A DNA stretch of 64,000 bases from Leekyejoonella antrihumi (GTDB lineage Bacteria > Actinomycetota > Actinomycetes > Actinomycetales > Dermatophilaceae): positions 124,001 through 188,000 of the forward strand of contig NZ_VCQV01000001.1 in the NCBI RefSeq assembly GCF_007845645.1. Direction: 5' to 3'. The translations under genes were made by a program, and so were the position numbers. Within the stretch, counting starts at the first letter, position 1; each line of letters starts with the position of its first letter. Below the pieces are notes generated by a model. It was not told the DNA's origin. It saw nothing but the letters and a program-made list of their open reading frames with translations, and ran no database searches. This document shows positions 8,522-17,787 of the stretch, piece after piece.

Positions 8522-8625
8522 CCTCGCCACGAACCCTGGTCGACGGGTGCGGGGTTCGCTGTGCCCGCCACGGGTGCAGCGATAACGTGAGAGCACTGCA
8601 TACACCGCTCGTGCAAGGAGATGCC

Positions 8626-9396
8626 GTGTCGCTCGAGAATGTCCTGGTCAGCCGGGAAGACGACTTCGCCACGATCACCATGAACCGGCCGAAGAGACGA
8701 AATGCGCTCTCCCGAGCCCACATGCTCGACCTGATCACCGCATTGAAGGAGGTCGGCGGTTCCGATGCTCGAGGCATCATCATGGCCGGCGCCGGACCGG
8801 TGTTCAGTGCCGGGCACGACTTCGCCGATGTGGCCGATGCGAGTCTGGACGAGGTCCGTGGTCTGCTCGACACCTGCACCGAGCTGATGAACCTGATCCA
8901 GGCAGTGCCGCAGCCGGTTGTCGCGCGCGTGCACTCCCTGGCGACCGCGGCCGGCGCGCAGATGGTCGCTTCGTGCGACCTGGCGGTGGCGGCGCAGTCG
9001 GCCGGATTCGCGGCGCCCGGCGGCAAGGGCGGATGGTTCTGCCACACGCCCATGGTGGCGATCGCCCGCAATATCGGCCGCAAGCGGGCCGCGGAGATGG
9101 CCTACACCGGCGACATCATCTCGGCGCAGCAGGCCCTCGACTGGGGCCTGGTCAACCGCGTGGTTCCCGACGACGAGCTCGACTCTGCCGTGCACGACCT
9201 GCTCACCCGCGCGACGCGGGGAAGCAGTGGCTCGAAGTCACTGGGGAAGACCACGCTCTACGCTCAGCAGTCCCTTGGCCAGGACGAGGCGTACGAGCTG
9301 GCGGTGCGCGTCATGGCGGAGTCGTCGCAGACGCCGGCCGCCCGTGAGGGCATGGCAGCCTTCCTCGGGAAGCGCCATCCCAGCTGGCCCGACTAA
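8626..9396 (+). CDS. Enoyl-CoA hydratase/isomerase (crotonase) family protein without the usual catalytic glutamates
   Basis: 256 residues with crotonase features: ITMNRPKRRNALS, oxyanion-hole SAGHDFADV, and ATAAGAQMVASCDLAVAA. The two hydratase glutamates are not where expected: the GGxxELAM-type Glu is Gln (AGAQMV), and the second position is Gly (APGGKGG). The block GWFCHTPMVAIARNIGRKRA resembles the ECHDC3-like branch, which is not a proven hydratase. GTG 8626 is chosen because AAGGAG lies 5 nt upstream; an earlier GTG at 8587 lacks a site. It follows the dehydrogenase pair by about 100 nt and may belong to the same acyl-CoA pathway. Confidence 0.85.
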   Translation: MSLENVLVSREDDFATITMNRPKRRNALSRAHMLDLITALKEVGGSDARGIIMAGAGPVFSAGHDFADVADASLDEVRGLLDTCTELMNLIQAVPQPVVARVHSLATAAGAQMVASCDLAVAAQSAGFAAPGGKGGWFCHTPMVAIARNIGRKRAAEMAYTGDIISAQQALDWGLVNRVVPDDELDSAVHDLLTRATRGSSGSKSLGKTTLYAQQSLGQDEAYELAVRVMAESSQTPAAREGMAAFLGKRHPSWPD

Positions 9397-9400
9397 GGGA

Positions 9401-9491
9401 TGGACAGCGCCCTGTCAGGTTTGTCCGACCACCGGAACCCAGCGCCGCAACCTCATCAGGGTTCCCGCTGCGTGGGCTCAGGCGCTGTCCA
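9401..9491 (+). other. Structured intergenic stem-loop after the crotonase gene
   Basis: TGGACAGCGCC (9401-9411) is the exact reverse complement of GGCGCTGTCCA (9481-9491). The 69-nt interior holds a second inverted repeat, GGAACCC (9434-9440) with GGGTTCC (9459-9465). It begins 4 nt after a stop codon, so it could end transcription, but it has no T-run. A structured 3' UTR or small RNA is the alternative. Confidence 0.5.
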
Positions 9492-9595
9492 GTAACGCGC
9501 GACAGTCACGACGCGCGCATCTCGCCATTTCGGTCAGCCGTGTGGTTAGTGTGGTCGTCAGTAATGCGCGTTGTCCATACCGAGGAGGGATCCGC

Positions 9596-10447
9596 ATGGA
9601 TGCCAAGTGGTGGATCGTCATCATCATCGTCATCATCATCATCCTGCTGGGAGTGCTGCTGCCGCTGCTGAGCAAGAAGCGCAAGGAGGCGGGGCGGCTC
9701 AAAGCGGCGCAGCTGCGCAAGGAGGCTGAACCACAGAAGCACGCGGCCGCCCAGCAGGAAGCGCAGGCGGCCGAGGTCTCCAGCGCCGCGGATCAGGCCC
9801 GCGCAGAAGCCGACCGCAAGAATGCGCACGCGGCAAGCCTGGAGACCGAGTCGGAACGTCAGGCAGCGGAGGCCGAACGGCAACGCGCGTCATACAACGA
9901 GAGTCTTCGTGAGGCCGACAAGGTCGACCCCGACGTGCCGACCGACCGCGAGGGGCGTCGCACCGACGCCTCGGCCGACTCACCCGGTGCATCACCCGCC
10001 GGTGAGCCTGCGACCGAAGACCGGAGCACCGTCGAGCGACACAGCGATCACTCGGTTGCCGACTCGCAGGTGAGCGGCAACCAGCCAGCGGCGGGCCAGC
10101 AGGGAACTCCCGGCGAACCCGCACCAGCACCAGCACCAGCCGGGCAGCACGGAACCGCCGACCCCTACGGCAACACCTACCAGCCCACCGACGGCCAGCA
10201 GGGCGCCGGCCAGCAGGGCACCGCCGACCCCTACGGCAACACCTACCAGCCGACCGACGGCCAGCAGGGCACGCCGGGTGACCAGCCGGCTGCGCGCGAG
10301 CCGTATGACGCTGAGGCGCCTTCGGCCGGTCGGCACGCGGCTCATGCTGCCGACCCGGCCGATGCTGAGGACCCTGCCGACGCGTCGTGGGCCGATCGGC
10401 TGAAGTCCGAGGGCAAGGGCTTCAAAGACCGGTTCAACAAGCACTGA
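9596..10447 (+). CDS. Membrane-anchored charged/low-complexity protein with short repeats
   Basis: A 283-residue protein of unknown function. Residues 5-25 are one very hydrophobic segment rich in Ile (WWIVIIIVIIIILLGVLLPLL), with no signal-peptidase site, so it is probably a type I/III anchor. Next come about 80 residues of Ala/Glu/Lys/Arg that look coiled-coil, then a Pro/Gly/Gln/Asp-rich tail. The tail has two copies of QQGTADPYGNTYQPTDG and ends WADRLKSEGKGFKDRFNKH, an amphipathic basic end. GAGGAGGG precedes the ATG by 6 nt. The architecture resembles the gene at 34836, although the sequences differ. Confidence 0.8.
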   Translation: MDAKWWIVIIIVIIIILLGVLLPLLSKKRKEAGRLKAAQLRKEAEPQKHAAAQQEAQAAEVSSAADQARAEADRKNAHAASLETESERQAAEAERQRASYNESLREADKVDPDVPTDREGRRTDASADSPGASPAGEPATEDRSTVERHSDHSVADSQVSGNQPAAGQQGTPGEPAPAPAPAGQHGTADPYGNTYQPTDGQQGAGQQGTADPYGNTYQPTDGQQGTPGDQPAAREPYDAEAPSAGRHAAHAADPADAEDPADASWADRLKSEGKGFKDRFNKH

Positions 10448-10456
10448 CAATCGGGT

Positions 10457-10492
10457 ATGCGGCCGGTCACGACACCCCGTGACCGGCCGCAT
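10457..10492 (+). terminator. Strong hairpin terminator
   Basis: A 15-bp perfect stem, ATGCGGCCGGTCACG with CGTGACCGGCCGCAT, and a 6-nt loop, starting 10 nt after the stop of the preceding gene. There is no marked T-tract, as is common in high-GC actinobacteria. Confidence 0.75.
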
Positions 10493-10610
10493 CTGTCTGC
10501 GCGGAGCCGAATCCGGCGAGTCACCGACCGCGCTCCATGCGACCACGGTCACCATGCACCGACCGGCGGGGTCGCGCACCATCGGCACGCCGACCATGCA
10601 TCATGGGACC

Positions 10611-13019
10611 ATGACCCGACCAGTCACCGGCACCTACCGCCTTCAGCTGCATGCCGGGTTCACCTTTGCCGATGCCGCCGCACAGGTGCCATACCTTGAG
10701 CATCTCGGCATCTCACACCTCTACCTCTCACCCGTGCTGCAGGCCGCCCCCGGCTCCATGCATGGGTATGACGTGGTGGACCACGGTCGGATCAGTGAGG
10801 ACCTGGGCGGCCTGGACGGGTTCGAACACCTCGTGGAGACCGCTCACCGGCACGACCTCGGCGTGGTGGTCGACGTGGTCCCCAACCACATGGCGTTTGT
10901 CGCCCCCGAGCACCTCAACGCGCAGGTCTGGGAGCTGCTGCGGGACGGCAGAGACGCCACCTCCGCCGAGTGGTTCGACATCGACTGGAAGGCCGGTGGC
11001 GGTCGGATCGGCCTCCCGGTGCTGGGCAAGCCAGTCGGCGAGGCGATCGCCGACGGCGAGATCCGCCGCGATCTGCTTGGTGGTGAACCGATCCTGCGCT
11101 ACTTCGACCACGAGTGGCCGCTGGCGCTCGGGTCCGAACATGTCGATGACATCGAAGACCTGCTGCAGCGTCAGCACTACCGGCTCGCCTCCTGGCGAGA
11201 CAAGGATGAGGTGCTCAACTACCGCCGCTTCTTCGAGGTCGACGAGCTCATCGCCGTGCGTGTCGAGATCGAAGAGGTCTTCGACGCGACCCACGCATTG
11301 CTGCTCGATCTGAACCACCGCGGCCTCATCGACGGCTTCCGCATCGACCACCCCGACGGCCTGGCCGATCCCGCGGGATATCTCGCTCGGTTGCGGAACG
11401 CCTGCTCGCGCGGCACACCGGTCTGGGTGGAGAAGATCCTCGAGCACGGGGAGCGCCTGCCGTCGTCCTGGGACTGCTCCGGGACCACCGGCTACGACGC
11501 ACTGCAGGCGATCCAGAGTGCCTTGGTGGACCCGGACGACGCGCAGGTGATCGACGTCGCCTGGCAGGCCTGCGGCGGCGAACCGTCCTACGATCAGGCG
11601 GTCAACGCGGCGAAGCGTCAGGTGGTCGCATCGGCACTCGGGCCCGAGGTGGATCGGCTCACTCGCCGCGCACGCGAGTCTCTGCCGATCCTCGACCCGG
11701 AACGGCTGCGAGCCGCCGTCGTCGAGCTGCTGGTTGCGGGCGAGGTCTACCGGGCGTACGTGCAGCCCGATGAACGCATCGGGCGCGCGGCCGGTGAGCG
11801 GTTGCGGGTCGCCTTCGCCGAGGCGGTGAAGGCCCGCCCAGACCTCCACGCCGAGCTCGACGCGCTCATCCCCCTGTCCGTCCTGGCGGACGACGACGAG
11901 TCGGCCACCGACTTCGGGATCAGGTTGCAGCAGACCTGGGGACCGGTCATGGCAAAGGGTGTCGAGGACACCACGTTCTACCGATGGCATCGCCTGACCG
12001 CGCTCAATGAGGTAGGCAGTGACCCGTCCGACCTTGCCGGGTCCTCGCCCGCCAGCCTGCATCAGTGGGCATCGTGGAACCTCGAGCACTGGCCCGACAC
12101 CATGACGGCGCTGTCGACCCATGACACCAAGCGCGGTGAGGACGTGCGGGCGCGCATCCTTGCGGTGGCCGGGGACCCGGACTGCTGGCGGCAGCTGTCG
12201 AGCGCAGCCCTGAAGGCCGGCCAGGATGCCGGCATCGACGGACCGACCGCGCACCTGGTCTGGCAGACCCTGCTTGGCGTCGGCGACATCTCCGATACGC
12301 GCCTCGAGGAATACCTCGAGAAGGCTTTGCGCGAGGCCAAGCAGCACACGGCCTGGGTGGACGGCGACCCGGACTATGAGCAGCAGGTCATCGACTTCGC
12401 GCGCGAGACGGCGTCCCGAGGCGCTCTGCACGACCTGCTGGTCGATGCAACGGAACGCAACAGCCCAGCCATACGCGCAACTGTCCTCGGGGCCAAACTG
12501 ATTCAGCTCACCATGCCCGGCGTCCCCGACACTTATCAGGGCTCGGAGGTCCTCAACCAGGCCCTCGTCGACCCGGACAACCGACGCCCCGTCGACTATG
12601 CACGTCTGAGCGCCCTGCTGGCCTCGCCGATCGAAGAGTCGCTCGACGCGGAGAAGCTGCGAGTCACAGCTGCCGCCCTTCACCTTCGGCGCAGACGTCC
12701 GGACGCGTTCGATGGCCGCTCGAGCTACACGCCCCTTCCATCCCACAGCGAGCATGCACTGGGCTTCATCCGATCCAGCGAACCCGGCCGAATTGCCGCG
12801 GCACTGGGCCGAGGCGACCCCATTTCGGTGGCAACCATAGTGACCCGGGCGCCGGCCAGGCTCGTTCACTCGGGCGGCTGGCAGGACCGAGCCGTCGAGC
12901 TCGACGCCGGCGTGTGGACCGATCTCCTCACCGGGCGTGTGCACCACAGCACCGGGCTGCTGCTATGCGCCGACATCTTCGCCGACCTTCCCGTCGCCCT
13001 GCTGGAGCAGACCTCATGA
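10611..13019 (+). CDS. treY: Malto-oligosyltrehalose synthase
   Basis: Isomerises the reducing-end alpha-1,4 bond of maltodextrins to the alpha,alpha-1,1 bond of trehalose. About 802 residues, normal for TreY. It begins TYRLQLHAGFTFADAAAQVPYLEHLGISHLYLSP in pieces, has the GH13 aspartate block GFRIDHPDGLADP, the acid block WVEKILEHGERLP and TALSTHDTKRGEDVRARI. It starts at ATG 10611; the longer in-frame extension from 10479 overlaps the terminator and lacks homology. Its stop overlaps the treZ start by 4 nt. No treX/glgX debranching gene is in view, so linear maltodextrin must come from elsewhere. Confidence 0.96.
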   Translation: MTRPVTGTYRLQLHAGFTFADAAAQVPYLEHLGISHLYLSPVLQAAPGSMHGYDVVDHGRISEDLGGLDGFEHLVETAHRHDLGVVVDVVPNHMAFVAPEHLNAQVWELLRDGRDATSAEWFDIDWKAGGGRIGLPVLGKPVGEAIADGEIRRDLLGGEPILRYFDHEWPLALGSEHVDDIEDLLQRQHYRLASWRDKDEVLNYRRFFEVDELIAVRVEIEEVFDATHALLLDLNHRGLIDGFRIDHPDGLADPAGYLARLRNACSRGTPVWVEKILEHGERLPSSWDCSGTTGYDALQAIQSALVDPDDAQVIDVAWQACGGEPSYDQAVNAAKRQVVASALGPEVDRLTRRARESLPILDPERLRAAVVELLVAGEVYRAYVQPDERIGRAAGERLRVAFAEAVKARPDLHAELDALIPLSVLADDDESATDFGIRLQQTWGPVMAKGVEDTTFYRWHRLTALNEVGSDPSDLAGSSPASLHQWASWNLEHWPDTMTALSTHDTKRGEDVRARILAVAGDPDCWRQLSSAALKAGQDAGIDGPTAHLVWQTLLGVGDISDTRLEEYLEKALREAKQHTAWVDGDPDYEQQVIDFARETASRGALHDLLVDATERNSPAIRATVLGAKLIQLTMPGVPDTYQGSEVLNQALVDPDNRRPVDYARLSALLASPIEESLDAEKLRVTAAALHLRRRRPDAFDGRSSYTPLPSHSEHALGFIRSSEPGRIAAALGRGDPISVATIVTRAPARLVHSGGWQDRAVELDAGVWTDLLTGRVHHSTGLLLCADIFADLPVALLEQTS

Positions 13020-14761
13020 CCCCATTCCGCGTCTGGGCACCGCGTGCCGAGTCCGTCAGTCTCGAGGTCGGGTCCGACTCGCACGACATGCGGTCGGCGT
13101 CGCAGGGGTGGTGGGTTGCCCCGGTTCACGCCGCTGCCGGTGACCGCTATGCCTACCGGCTCGACGGTGGCGATGAGCGCCCCGACCCGCGCTCGCTGTC
13201 GCAGCCCGACGGCCCGCACGACCGCTCCGCGGTCGTCGATCTGGCGGCGCATCACTGGACCGACGGATCCTGGGCCGGTGCACCACTGCAGGATGCCGTC
13301 ATCTACGAGCTGCACCTGGGCACCTTCACCCCGGACGGCACCTGCGACGCTGCGATCGAACGGCTCGACCACCTGTTTCAGCTCGGCATCACCATGGTCG
13401 AGCTGATGCCGGTGGCGGCATTCCCGGGCGACCGAGGCTGGGGATACGACGGCGTCAATCCGTATGCCGTGCACGCTGCGTATGGTGGCGCGGCCGCGCT
13501 CCAACGACTCGTCGATGCGTGCCACCGCAAGGGAATCGGCGTGTGCCTCGACGTCGTCTACAACCACCTCGGACCCAGCGGGAACTACCTGTCGGAGTTC
13601 GGGCCGTACTTCACCGACCGCTACAGCACCCCGTGGGGCTGGGCCGTGAACCTGGACGGTCCGCACAGTGACGAGGTGCGTGCCTACCTGATTGACAACG
13701 CACGCATGTGGTTTCGCGACTTTCACCTGGACGCGCTTCGGCTCGATGCCGTCCACGCACTCTTCGACGACCGCGCGACAACGATCCTCGAGGAGCTCGC
13801 TGTCGAGACGGACCGGCTGTCCGACGAGCTCGGTCGACCGCTTGCGCTGATCGCCGAGTCGGACCGCAACGACCCCGCAACCGTTACGCGTCGGGCGCCG
13901 AGCGGGCACGGCGGCCTGGGACTGCACGCCCAGTGGGCCGACGACGTGCACCACAGTCTGCACGTGCTACTCACCGGTGAGTCCCAGGGCTACTACGCGG
14001 ACTTCGCTGCCGGCCCGTCGATCGTGAAGACGCTGTCGACGCCGTTCTTCCACGACGGCACCTGGTCCTCCTTCCGCCAACGTCACCACGGCCGAGCCAT
14101 CAATCCAGCCACCACCAGAGGATGGCGCTTCGTGGCGTCTCTTCAGACTCACGACCAGGTGGGCAACCGAGCGAGTGGCGATCGGCTGAGCCAGCTGGTG
14201 TCCCCGGGCCGACTCGCTTGCGGCGCAGCGATTCTGCTGACGTCGCCCTACGTGCCCATGCTTTTCATGGGCGAGGAGTGGGGCGCGTCGACGCCGTGGC
14301 AGTACTTCACCGACCACCAGGACCCGGAGCTCGCGCGCGCCGTGTCACAGGGTCGTCGGGACGAATTCGCCACCCATGGCTGGGGCGATGACGTGCCCGA
14401 TCCACAGGCACCGTCGACTCTTGCGCAGTCGCAGCTTCGCTGGGACGAGGTCGAGATTGGCACCCATCGCGAGCTGCTTGCCTGGTATCGCACGCTGATT
14501 CACTTGCGTCACAACGTGTCCGACCTGCGAGAGGGCACGCTCGGTGGCGCACCAGCCGACCTGTGCAATGGCCGGCTAACCGTTCGCCGTGGCCGATGGA
14601 CGGTCGTGGCAAATCTCTCGAACGAGTCGTTCTCGCAGGCACTTGCCGCCGGCGACGCGGTGCACGCCGGGTGGAGCACCTACGAGGGGGCGAGCGTGGT
14701 GACCTTGCCGCCGGACAGCGTGATGGTCGTCGGGCCGCGTGACCTGGGTGCGACCGCGTGA
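13016..14761 (+). CDS. treZ: Malto-oligosyltrehalose trehalohydrolase
   Basis: Releases trehalose from maltooligosyl-trehalose made by TreY. 581 residues. The N-terminal CBM48-like domain starts FRVWAPRAESVSLEV. GH13 motifs follow: LDVVYNHLGPSGNY, the nucleophile in LDALRLDAVHAL, the acid/base in LIAESDRND and the third carboxylate in LQTHDQVGNR. The ATG at 13016 overlaps the treY TGA (ATGA), with GGAG 9 nt upstream. It is followed by a 4-nt overlap with another GH13 gene, so three proteins are made in coupled fashion. Confidence 0.96.
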   Translation: MTPFRVWAPRAESVSLEVGSDSHDMRSASQGWWVAPVHAAAGDRYAYRLDGGDERPDPRSLSQPDGPHDRSAVVDLAAHHWTDGSWAGAPLQDAVIYELHLGTFTPDGTCDAAIERLDHLFQLGITMVELMPVAAFPGDRGWGYDGVNPYAVHAAYGGAAALQRLVDACHRKGIGVCLDVVYNHLGPSGNYLSEFGPYFTDRYSTPWGWAVNLDGPHSDEVRAYLIDNARMWFRDFHLDALRLDAVHALFDDRATTILEELAVETDRLSDELGRPLALIAESDRNDPATVTRRAPSGHGGLGLHAQWADDVHHSLHVLLTGESQGYYADFAAGPSIVKTLSTPFFHDGTWSSFRQRHHGRAINPATTRGWRFVASLQTHDQVGNRASGDRLSQLVSPGRLACGAAILLTSPYVPMLFMGEEWGASTPWQYFTDHQDPELARAVSQGRRDEFATHGWGDDVPDPQAPSTLAQSQLRWDEVEIGTHRELLAWYRTLIHLRHNVSDLREGTLGGAPADLCNGRLTVRRGRWTVVANLSNESFSQALAAGDAVHAGWSTYEGASVVTLPPDSVMVVGPRDLGATA

Positions 14762-16089
14762 CCACCCCGTCCTGGGTCGCGGACTCCCTCTGGTGGCAGG
14801 TCTATCCACTCGGTGCGCTCGGCGCGGACACGACGGGACAGGATCGGGGCGCACGGCATACGCTCAGGGACCTGGCGGCCTGGCTCGACTATGCCGTTGA
14901 GCTCGGCACCAACGGCATTGCGCTCGGCCCGATCTTCCGCTCGATGACTCACGGCTATGACACGACCGACTACTTCACGATCGACGAACGACTCGGGACG
15001 CTGAGCGATTTCGATGCACTGATCGAGGAGTGCCACCGTCGTGGTCTGCGAGTGATGCTCGACGGAGTCTTCAACCACGTCGGCAAGGAACACCCGGCAT
15101 TTCAGGAGGTCCTGACCCAGGGCTCACCTGCGAGTCGCTGTGACTGGTTCGACCTGACCTGGCCGACAGGTGACCAGCCTGGAGCGGTTCCGGCCTACCG
15201 AAGCTTCGAGGGGCATGACTCGTTGATCACGCTGAACCACGATGAGCCCGCTGTGCGTGACCTCGTCGTCGACGTGATGTGCCACTGGCTCGATCGTGGT
15301 GCCGATGCCTGGCGACTCGATGCTGCGTATGCCGTGCCGGTCGGCTTCTGGTCGCTGGTGCTCTCCCGTGTCCGCGAGCGCCATCCCGATGTCTACGTGA
15401 TGGGCGAGGTGCTGCACGGTGACTACAGCGAGTTCGTGACGTCCTCCGGCGTGGATGCGGTGACACAGTATGAGCTGTGGAAGGCGATCTGGAGCAGCGT
15501 CAACGACCGCAACCTGTTCGAGCTCGACCATGCACTCGGCCGACACAACACCCTGGTGGAGTCGTTCCTGCCGTGGACGTTCGTCGGCAACCACGACGTG
15601 ACCCGTCTCGCGACCCAGCTCACCCAACCTGAGCACCTGGCGCATGCGCTGGTCGTGCTCACCACGGTTGGCGGCACACCGGCGGTCTACTACGGCGACG
15701 AGCAGGCATTCGAGGGTCTGAAGGAGGAGCGGTTCGGTGGGGATGACGCCATCCGCCCGGCCCTGCCGGACAGGCCCGAGGAGCTGGCACCGGATGGATG
15801 GCCGGTCTATCGCCTGCATCAGGAGCTGATCGCGCTGCGTCGGCGGCACCGCTGGCTCACGTATGCAACTGTCGAGCAGCTGCACCTGACCAACGAGCAG
15901 CTCGTCTATCGCTCGGCATACGACGATAACTCGCTGGTCGTCGCACTCAGCCTCGCCGATGACGAGGTGACGGTGCCGACACCTGGCGGGACCCGACTAC
16001 TCGCCGGGTCAGCCGACCTGGCGGGGGCCGGAGAAGGCGCGAGCGCCCACCTGCAGCCACACGGATGGGCCATCTTCGGCACCAACTGA
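14758..16089 (+). CDS. GH13 alpha-amylase family glycosidase
   Basis: 443 residues, a single (beta/alpha)8 barrel without an N-terminal starch-binding module. Motifs: GYDTTDYFTIDERLGT, LDGVFNHVG, the nucleophile Asp in AWRLDAAYA, the acid/base Glu in VMGEVLHG and the third acid in FVGNHDVTRL. It is close in style to maltogenic amylase/neopullulanase cores and to the amylases found beside actinobacterial treYZ. It starts at GTG 14758, overlapping the treZ stop by 4 nt. Its likely job is trimming maltodextrins for, or left by, TreY/TreZ; exact specificity is not readable. Confidence 0.9.
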   Translation: MTTPSWVADSLWWQVYPLGALGADTTGQDRGARHTLRDLAAWLDYAVELGTNGIALGPIFRSMTHGYDTTDYFTIDERLGTLSDFDALIEECHRRGLRVMLDGVFNHVGKEHPAFQEVLTQGSPASRCDWFDLTWPTGDQPGAVPAYRSFEGHDSLITLNHDEPAVRDLVVDVMCHWLDRGADAWRLDAAYAVPVGFWSLVLSRVRERHPDVYVMGEVLHGDYSEFVTSSGVDAVTQYELWKAIWSSVNDRNLFELDHALGRHNTLVESFLPWTFVGNHDVTRLATQLTQPEHLAHALVVLTTVGGTPAVYYGDEQAFEGLKEERFGGDDAIRPALPDRPEELAPDGWPVYRLHQELIALRRRHRWLTYATVEQLHLTNEQLVYRSAYDDNSLVVALSLADDEVTVPTPGGTRLLAGSADLAGAGEGASAHLQPHGWAIFGTN

Positions 16090-16100
16090 GCCGGCCCGGC

Positions 16101-17318
16101 TCACCCCATCGGGTGGGATCTGCCCGGTGACTCGACCGACGGCGAGGACCTGTCAGAGCTCACCAGCTGGGCCGGCTCGCGCATCCCTGCCGAGACCACC
16201 CAGGAGATCGCCGGCAACACAGTCAGCATCAGCAACGCCGTGCGCAGGCTCGTCAGGGTGGCGATCCACCCGATGAGAGGTGTCGCCAGGCCGCCGACAC
16301 TGACCGCGAGACCGAGCGTGACGCCACTGGCGGTGCCGACACGCGTGGGCAGGTAGTCCTGCCCCAAGGTGACGTGCAGCGAGAAGGAGACGTAGATCGC
16401 CAGCGCGGCAAGTGCGATGAACAGGTAGACCCAGGCGCCCGGCGCGAGGCTGATGCCGGCGATGGTGGGCACGCACACGACATACGAGATCCGGATGACT
16501 CGCACCCGGCCGAACCTGCTCGCCAGGAACCCACCGAACAGTGTCCCCGTCGCGCCCACCCCGAAGTAGACGGCAAGTGCCGCCTCCCCGGGCAGGTGGC
16601 TCGATGCGTGCAGATGCTGGCCGACCCACAGCGCGAGGAACGTGTTGAGGCCAAAGGTGACAATCGACCGCATGATGACCACCGTCACCAACCGCCCGAA
16701 CTGACCCCACTGGTCGACCAGCAACGCCTGTTGTGCCGAGTGCAGCCTGCTGCTGACGACATTCAGCCGGCGCAGCACGACCGACAGTGCCACACCCATG
16801 GCGAGCGCGGGAATCAGCAGCAGTGGGCTCCCACCCAGCCCCATGGTCGCCATCACGGGAGCAACGACGATGGGACCGAGCGCAAAACCGATGTTGCCGC
16901 CGAGCGAGAACCAGCTCATCCCCACGTGGCTTCCCGCACTCGCTGCACGGGCAAGTCTGGCCGACTCCGGATGATAGGCGGCGACTCCGAGACCGGAGAG
17001 TGCAATGGCGCACCAGGTCAGGACGTATGACGAGGTGAGGCCGGACAGCGCGATGCCGACCCCCGCGGTCGTCAGGCCGAGTGGCACCAGCCAGGGCATC
17101 GGGCGGCGGTCGGTGAGCACTCCGAACACCGGCTGGACCACGGACGACAGCAGGGTCGCGGCAAGGGTGATGCCGGCCGCGGCGACGTAGCCGTAGTGAC
17201 GCTCGGCGACGAAGAACGGCAGCATCGCGGGCACCGCGCCCTGATAGAAGTCGTCGACGATGTGACTGCCCACGAGCGCCGGAAGCCGCCATCGCCTGGC
17301 CCTGCGCACGGTGTCCAC
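16101..17318 (-). CDS. MFS transporter of the fosmidomycin-resistance (Fsr) type
   Basis: 405 residues with about 12 hydrophobic segments. The N-terminus LVGSHIVDDFYQGAVPAMLPFF matches the Fsr-type pattern GH-x3-D-x-YQG-x2-P-x2-LP. The loop GVLTDRRP and the mid block GVAAYHPESARLARAAS are also typical. Such proteins export drugs or sugars, but most are untested. It is convergent with the trehalose operon, with only 11 nt between stops. GTG 17318 is the start. Confidence 0.85.
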   Translation of the reverse strand: MDTVRRARRWRLPALVGSHIVDDFYQGAVPAMLPFFVAERHYGYVAAAGITLAATLLSSVVQPVFGVLTDRRPMPWLVPLGLTTAGVGIALSGLTSSYVLTWCAIALSGLGVAAYHPESARLARAASAGSHVGMSWFSLGGNIGFALGPIVVAPVMATMGLGGSPLLLIPALAMGVALSVVLRRLNVVSSRLHSAQQALLVDQWGQFGRLVTVVIMRSIVTFGLNTFLALWVGQHLHASSHLPGEAALAVYFGVGATGTLFGGFLASRFGRVRVIRISYVVCVPTIAGISLAPGAWVYLFIALAALAIYVSFSLHVTLGQDYLPTRVGTASGVTLGLAVSVGGLATPLIGWIATLTSLRTALLMLTVLPAISWVVSAGMREPAQLVSSDRSSPSVESPGRSHPMG

Positions 17319-17419
17319 CCCTCGATTGTCCCGTTGCCGCCTCGGCCGGCCGCCCCCGGCCAGCGAACCCCGCTGCCGAGCGCTCAGCCGCCATCTGACC
17401 CTCGAGTCAACCCGACCGT

Positions 17420-17734
17420 TCAGGAGTCTCCCGGTTGCGGGCCGTCATACCCCTCGACGACGATGATGTCCGCCGTCGCGCCGGCCTGACGGAACAGCTT
17501 TGCTGCGCCATAGACCTCGCTCTGATAGCAGTCCATCGCGGTCTGGTAGTCGGGAAACTCGATCACCACGTTGCGGTCGTAGGCCGCACCTTCGACGGCG
17601 GTGTAACTGCCTCCGCGGACGAGGAACCGCGCACCGAACTGGGTGTAGGCGGGCGCGCTGGCCTCGACGTACTTCGCGTACTTGTCCTGATCGTGCACCT
17701 GGACCCGCCCGACCCAGTAGCCCTTCGCAGCCAT
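17420..17734 (-). CDS. DUF1330 family protein
   Basis: 104 residues with the DUF1330 ferredoxin-like dimer pattern: KGYWVGRVQVHDQDKYAKYV, a central ARFLVRGGSYTAVEG, VVIEFPDYQTAMDCYQS and a final TADIIVVEGYDG. The biochemical function of the family is unknown. The start ATG 17734 is preceded by GAGG. Between it and the kinase-like gene upstream lie about 50 nt. Confidence 0.88.
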   Translation of the reverse strand: MAAKGYWVGRVQVHDQDKYAKYVEASAPAYTQFGARFLVRGGSYTAVEGAAYDRNVVIEFPDYQTAMDCYQSEVYGAAKLFRQAGATADIIVVEGYDGPQPGDS

Positions 17735-17787
17735 GTAACCTCACCTCGCGCATCCCGTGGCGCACCGTGTGTGCGACCGGAACCACG

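Noticed and set aside
10728-12947. A 739-codon open frame on the minus strand opposite treY
   Set aside because: No domain resemblance; treY motifs are complete on the plus strand.
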